A program made the position numbers and the translations under genes. A stretch of DNA of 10,514 bases, from contig JAJYDP010000125.1 of NCBI GenBank assembly GCA_021777365.1, positions 1 through 10,514 of the forward strand, read 5' to 3'. Every line of letters begins with the position of its first letter. The stretch's first letter is position 1. Positions 7,896 to 10,514 of the stretch are shown one piece after another. Source of the DNA: Chloroflexota bacterium (GTDB lineage Bacteria; Chloroflexota; Limnocylindria; Limnocylindrales; CSP1-4). The notes beneath the pieces were generated by a model. The model did not search any database, had not been told where the DNA came from, and saw nothing but the letters and a program-made list of their open reading frames with translations.

Positions 7896-8831
7896 TCAGG
7901 CGGCCGCGGCGGGGATCTCCACGCGGACACCCGCACAGACCTCGCGGGCCAGGCTCACGAACGCCTGGTTTGCCGGGGAGTGGTGCCGGTCACGGTGCCA
8001 CGCGAGCCCCACGATCCGCGGGGGCACGTCCGCCGGGAGCAGCGTCACCGACGGATCGTCCTCGTCGACCGTCAGGAGCGGGACCAGCGCCGAGCCGACG
8101 CCCGCCGCCACCAGCCCCTGGACGGTCCCGTTGTCGTCGGAGCGGAACACGACGTGCGGCTCGCAGCCGCTGTGGCGCAGGTACGCCTCCGCGAGTTCGG
8201 TGGTCCGGCAGGCGCTGAACCCGATCAGGGGCTGCTCGCCGATCTCCCGCAGCACCGGGCCGACGTGGTGGGCCATGGGCGAGCCGCTGGCGACCATCAG
8301 CACGTACGGGTCGCGCAGGAGCTCCACCGCCTCGAACGGCCCTGCGGGCAGCGGCAGCACGCTGAACGCGAGGTCCAGCTCCCCCGACTCGACCAGGGAG
8401 AGGAGCCGGACGTCGTCGTGGTCCTCGCGGAGCCGCACCTCCACCCCGGGCCAGGCCGCGGCGAACCGGCTGACCAGTGCCGGGAGGATGCGCGCACCGA
8501 CGCTCTGGTAGGTCCCGACGCGCAGCACGCCGGAGGCACCCTCGGACCAGGAGCGCAGGTCCGCCTGCGCCGCGCTGAGCCGGGCCATCACCGCTTCCGT
8601 GTGCCGGAGCAGCAGGTGTCCCGGCTCGGTCAGCTCGACCGTGCGGCGCCCGCGCGATCGCTCGAAGAGCCGCAGTCCCACGATCCCCTCCAGCGTGGCG
8701 ATGTGCTGGCTCACCGCCGACTGCGTGTACTCCAGCAGGTCGGCAGCCGCGTGGAACGAGCCGGTGTCGGCCACCGCCCGGAAGCTCTGGAGATGGCGCA
8801 GCTCCAGATCTGCCCAGTGATCAGTGCTCAT
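7896..8831 (-). CDS. LysR-family transcriptional regulator
   Basis: A DNA-binding regulator of the LysR family, 311 residues, the normal family length. The winged helix-turn-helix occupies about residues 10-69 (LRHLQSFRAVADTGSFHAAA, then TQSAVSQHIATLE as recognition helix, then LFERSRGRR as wing). The type-2 periplasmic-binding-like effector domain starts near residue 92 (GVLRVGTYQS) and runs to about 300, with the usual LDLAFSVLP and GVGSALVPLL stretches. The ligand cannot be predicted. ATG 8831 is chosen; a TTG two codons earlier (8837) is in frame but less likely. The gene diverges from a 48-codon membrane-protein gene across 60 bp that hold face-to-face promoters and TGATCA palindromes, the standard arrangement for a LysR regulator and its target. 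Adjacent mutM could be a passive downstream cistron. Confidence 0.93.
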   Translation of the reverse strand: MSTDHWADLELRHLQSFRAVADTGSFHAAADLLEYTQSAVSQHIATLEGIVGLRLFERSRGRRTVELTEPGHLLLRHTEAVMARLSAAQADLRSWSEGASGVLRVGTYQSVGARILPALVSRFAAAWPGVEVRLREDHDDVRLLSLVESGELDLAFSVLPLPAGPFEAVELLRDPYVLMVASGSPMAHHVGPVLREIGEQPLIGFSACRTTELAEAYLRHSGCEPHVVFRSDDNGTVQGLVAAGVGSALVPLLTVDEDDPSVTLLPADVPPRIVGLAWHRDRHHSPANQAFVSLAREVCAGVRVEIPAAAA

Positions 8832-8867
8832 GATCAATCATTCAATCACTTCGACTTGCTCTGATCA
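8818..8867. promoter_or_regulatory. Cluster of TGATCA palindromes and CAATCA direct repeats (candidate LysR operators)
   Basis: The perfect palindrome TGATCA occurs at 8818-8823, 8831-8836 and 8862-8867. The middle copy covers the LysR start codon. The last abuts the proposed -35 of the plus-strand gene and overlaps the proposed -35 of the LysR gene. CAATCA is repeated directly at 8835-8840 and 8843-8848, and TGAT (8831-8834) pairs with ATCA (8845-8848) across 10 bp. This short stretch is visibly A/T-richer than the rest of the window. The regulator binding it is inferred from position, not shown. Confidence 0.45.
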
Positions 8868-8868
8868 A
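8840..8868 (-). promoter_or_regulatory. Putative promoter of the LysR gene
   Basis: On the minus strand TTGATC (8868-8863), a 17-bp spacer and TTGAAT (8845-8840) precede ATG 8831 by 8 nt. Each box matches four of six consensus bases. No Shine-Dalgarno is present, again suggesting a leaderless or nearly leaderless start. It overlaps the plus-strand promoter, so the two should compete. Confidence 0.4.
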
Positions 8869-8884
8869 GACCCCCGACTACAGT
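8856..8884 (+). promoter_or_regulatory. Putative leaderless promoter of the small membrane-protein gene
   Basis: TTGCTC (8856-8861), a 17-bp spacer and TACAGT (8879-8884) are followed by 7 nt and then ATG 8892. Spacing is ideal for a housekeeping sigma factor, and the predicted transcript start falls on or beside the ATG. This is the best-formed promoter in the window and supports the reality of the short gene downstream. Confidence 0.5.
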
Positions 8885-8891
8885 CGATGGC

Positions 8892-9038
8892 ATGGAAATC
8901 CTCGCCTTCGTGATTGCCCTCCTGATCTTCGCCGTTCTTTCCGTCGAGCTCGGATCCGACTCCCGTCCGGTGGACGACACCCGTGCGTGGTGGCCCGGCT
9001 ACCGCTCGGACGAGGTGTATCCGCAGCACCACGCCTGA
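8892..9038 (+). CDS. Small single-pass membrane protein, 48 residues, function unknown
   Basis: The only plausible plus-strand gene. ATG 8892 to TGA 9036-9038 encodes 48 residues. Residues 3-18 (ILAFVIALLIFAVLSV) form one strongly hydrophobic helix. A polar tail follows with ELGSDSRPVDDTR, then WWPGYRSDEVYPQHHA. The DSRP...WWPG pattern resembles short tails I associate with small hypothetical membrane proteins of high-GC bacteria, but I cannot name a family. The N-terminus has no positive charge, so topology is uncertain. Support for a real gene comes from the well-spaced promoter, its position divergent from a LysR gene, and natural codon-by-codon protein logic (a hydrophobic run followed by a polar tail) in a window where random plus-strand frames give Arg/Pro/Ala-rich strings. 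It is too short for most gene callers and could easily be missed. Convergent with polA. Confidence 0.72.
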   Translation: MEILAFVIALLIFAVLSVELGSDSRPVDDTRAWWPGYRSDEVYPQHHA

Positions 9039-9051
9039 TCCAACCACTCCG

Positions 9052-9081
9052 GCCGCGGAACAGCCCCTCTGGAACCGCGGC
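9052..9081. repeat. Inverted repeat downstream of the small membrane-protein gene
   Basis: GCCGCGG (9052-9058) and CCGCGGC (9075-9081) form a 7-bp perfect stem around a 16-nt loop, 13 nt after the stop of the small gene. It could slow or end plus-strand transcription, but there is no T-tract. Such repeats are easily formed by chance at this GC content. Confidence 0.35.
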
Positions 9082-9168
9082 GCGCTCACCCGGTCGGGAC
9101 GCGGCTGCCACGCGTCTCGACCGGGGCGCGCATCTCATCCACGGAACGTCCCCTCATTCCCGGCACAT

Positions 9169-9195
9169 CCCCCGCATCCCCTGTCCGCCCGCCCC
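9169..9195 (-). other. G-quadruplex-type motif in the 3' flank of polA
   Basis: On the minus strand four G-runs (4, 3, 4 and 5 Gs) are separated by loops of 1, 6 and 4 nt, fitting the usual G3+N1-7 pattern. It lies about 210 nt past the polA stop. High GC makes such motifs common, so function is uncertain. Confidence 0.35.
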
Positions 9196-9302
9196 GTGAC
9201 GCCCGTCCGGACACCCCGGGCGCATCCCGGCCCCGGATCCGTCCCGGTCACCTGACCCCCTGATCCCCCTGACTCGCCAGCCCACGGCCTCCCCGACCCA
9301 CT

Positions 9303-9322
9303 GACCGGCCCGCCTGCCGGTC
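9303..9322. repeat. GACCGGC/GCCGGTC inverted repeat
   Basis: A 7-bp perfect stem, GACCGGC (9303-9309) and GCCGGTC (9316-9322), around a 6-nt loop. It sits about 80 nt beyond the polA stop on the minus strand. It could be a polA transcript-end hairpin; no T-tract follows on either strand. Confidence 0.4.
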
Positions 9323-9384
9323 CGCCGGGGCCCACAGCCGGCCGACCCTCCGGCGGCGTACCGTGCGGGTCCCTGCGGGGGCGT

Positions 9385-9402
9385 GATCCGGCGCCGGGGA
9401 TC
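9385..9402 (-). repeat. Palindrome overlapping the polA stop codon
   Basis: GATCC and GGATC arms bracket GC-rich bases that include the perfect 10-bp palindrome CCGGCGCCGG (9388-9397). The element overlaps the last bases of polA (stop at 9403-9401). Possible 3'-end hairpin without T-tract. Confidence 0.35.
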
Positions 9403-10514
9403 AGATCTCCGGGAGATCGTCGGGCAGCGGCGTCATGGACTCCCAGTCGTCGGCCGACTTCAGGTCCACCGTCAGCGGCACGTCGAGCGGGAGCGCGCCC
9501 TCCATCGTCTCGCGGACGACCGGGGCCAGCCGGGCCACCTCGTCGCGCGGGACCTCGAAGAGCAGCTCGTCGTGGACCTGCAGCAGCATCCGCGCGCGGA
9601 ACCCCTCGCGCCGGAGGCGGTCGGCCATGCGGATCATCGCCAGCTTGATGATGTCCGCAGCGGTCCCCTGGATGGGCATGTTGATGGCCATCCGCTCGCC
9701 CGCCGCCCGCAGGTTCGGGTTGCGCTCCTGCAGCTCCGGGATGAAGCGGCGCCGGCCCAGGAGCGTGGTCACGTACCCCTGTGTCCGCGCCACGTCCTTG
9801 ATGTGGAGCATGTAGTAGCTGATCCCACTGTACGTGGCGAAGTACGTCGTGATGAACTCGCGCGCCTCCTGCTGGGAGATGCCGGCGCGGGTCGACAGCC
9901 CGAAGTCGCTCATCCCGTACGCGATCCCGAAGTTGACCATCTTCGCCATGGACCGCTCCGACGGCGTCACGTCCGCGGGGTCCTTGTGCAGGACGCGGGC
10001 CGCTGTCGCGCGGTGGATGTCCTCGCCGCGCGCGAACGCCTCGCGCAGGTGCTCGTCGCCGGAGACGTGGGCCAGGATGCGCAGCTCGATCTGGCTGTAG
10101 TCGGCCGCGAGAAGGGTGAGGGACGGGTCCCCGGCCACGAAGGCCCGCCGGATGCGCCGCCCGAGCTCGGTGCGAATCGGGATGTTCTGCAGGTTCGGGT
10201 CGGACGAGCTGAGGCGCCCGGTGGCGGCCACGGCCTGGTGGAACGTGGTGTGCAGCCGGCCGGTCTCCGGGTCGATCAGGCCGGGCAGCGCGTCCACGTA
10301 CGTGCTCTTCAGCTTGGTGTAGGCGCGCCAGTCCAGCAGCTTCTCGATCATCGGGTGCGCACCCTTCAGCCCCTCGAGCGTGGCCGCGTCGGTGGAGTAC
10401 CCGGTCTTGGTGCGCTTGCCGGTGGGCAGGTTCAGCTCGTGGAAGAGCACCTGCTCGAGCTGCTTCGGGCTCCCGAGGTTGAACTCGTGTCCCAGGTCCG
10501 CGTAGATCTCGGAC
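9401..10514 (-). CDS. polA: DNA polymerase I, C-terminal polymerase region (5' end off the window)
   Basis: Family A DNA polymerase, used for gap filling in excision repair and RNA-primer replacement. The visible 370 residues cover most of the Klenow-type polymerase domain and end at a natural stop. In visible numbering: thumb/palm start with TKLKSTYVDALPGLI and TGRLSSSDPNLQNIP; motif A DYSQIELR (138-145) with catalytic Asp138; motif B/O-helix R187-SMAK191-MVNF195-GIAY199-G; and motif C VHDEL (313-317) with Asp315. Phe195 at the position of Taq Phe667 implies normal discrimination against dideoxynucleotides. GTG 10450 is internal; the frame continues upstream as QLEQ and leaves the window, so the 5'-nuclease and any proofreading domain cannot be judged. 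It is followed by a C-rich gap, not directly by mutM, because the LysR and small-gene pair lies between. Confidence 0.97.
   Translation of the reverse strand, partial: SEIYADLGHEFNLGSPKQLEQVLFHELNLPTGKRTKTGYSTDAATLEGLKGAHPMIEKLLDWRAYTKLKSTYVDALPGLIDPETGRLHTTFHQAVAATGRLSSSDPNLQNIPIRTELGRRIRRAFVAGDPSLTLLAADYSQIELRILAHVSGDEHLREAFARGEDIHRATAARVLHKDPADVTPSERSMAKMVNFGIAYGMSDFGLSTRAGISQQEAREFITTYFATYSGISYYMLHIKDVARTQGYVTTLLGRRRFIPELQERNPNLRAAGERMAINMPIQGTAADIIKLAMIRMADRLRREGFRARMLLQVHDELLFEVPRDEVARLAPVVRETMEGALPLDVPLTVDLKSADDWESMTPLPDDLPEI

Larger units (their letters stand above)
9039..9400. other. C-rich gene-free stretch between the convergent small gene and polA
   Basis: About 360 bp with no credible gene on either strand; open frames here translate to low-complexity Gly/Pro/Arg strings. 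The plus strand is strongly C-rich with few A or T runs. It contains three short inverted repeats (listed separately), a G-quadruplex-type motif on the minus strand, and two direct copies of CCCCCTGA (9256-9263 and 9265-9272). I see no tRNA, no T-tract terminator and no insertion sequence. Confidence 0.7.

Noticed and set aside
4803..8864. Long plus-strand frames opposite the ABC-F, mutM and LysR genes
   Set aside because: They are antisense frames created by high GC. Their products have biased composition, while the minus-strand products carry complete family motifs.
9135..9335. A 66-codon minus-strand frame in the intergenic region
   Set aside because: Its product is almost entirely Gly, Pro, Arg and Ser, as expected from translating G-rich DNA. 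No promoter or Shine-Dalgarno supports it.
3805..9402. Intrinsic terminators at the GC-rich inverted repeats
   Set aside because: None is followed by a T-tract on the relevant strand, so I list them as inverted repeats only.
1..10514. CRISPR array, tRNA, rRNA or insertion sequence
   Set aside because: No regularly spaced repeats, cloverleaf-like segments, rRNA-like blocks or transposase motifs were seen on either strand.

Overview
The window is very GC-rich and almost all of its genes lie on the minus strand. The gene content (polA, mutM, an ABC-F ATPase, coaE, uvrB), the style of the CoaE and MutM sequences, and several start codons with a -10-like box 6-8 nt upstream and no Shine-Dalgarno suggest a high-GC bacterium with leaderless transcripts. 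My best guess is Chloroflexota (Limnocylindria-like), with Actinomycetota as the alternative. This is inference from gene style; no marker in the window fixes the taxon.

Reading along the minus strand from the right edge: the C-terminal 370 codons of DNA polymerase I (polA, 9401-10514, 5' end outside); a 362-bp C-rich gene-free stretch (9039-9400); a 48-residue single-pass membrane protein on the plus strand (8892-9038), divergent from a LysR-type regulator (7896-8831); mutM/fpg with an unusual internal insert and C-terminal tail (6706-7860); an ABC-F ATPase whose start abuts the mutM stop (4659-6704); coaE overlapping it by ATGA (3919-4662); a 171-bp gap; and uvrB (3747 down to the left edge, 3' end outside).

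The standout is uvrB. Its reading frame is open through the whole window but is split inside the Walker A P-loop by a 538-residue in-frame intein (2002-3615). The intein has Ser1, a TPDH block B, two LAGLIDADG motifs with acidic residues intact, a helix-turn-helix-like segment and a terminal His-Asn followed by Thr. Removing it restores GATGTGKT and a normal UvrB of at least 711 residues. UvrB nucleotide excision repair should therefore depend on protein splicing in this organism.

PolA, MutM and UvrB make the window a DNA-repair neighbourhood (gap filling, oxidised-base excision, nucleotide excision repair), with coaE and the ABC-F gene translationally coupled inside it. The LysR/small-membrane-protein pair looks like a regulatory module inserted between polA and mutM. 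It has its own face-to-face promoters and TGATCA palindromes.
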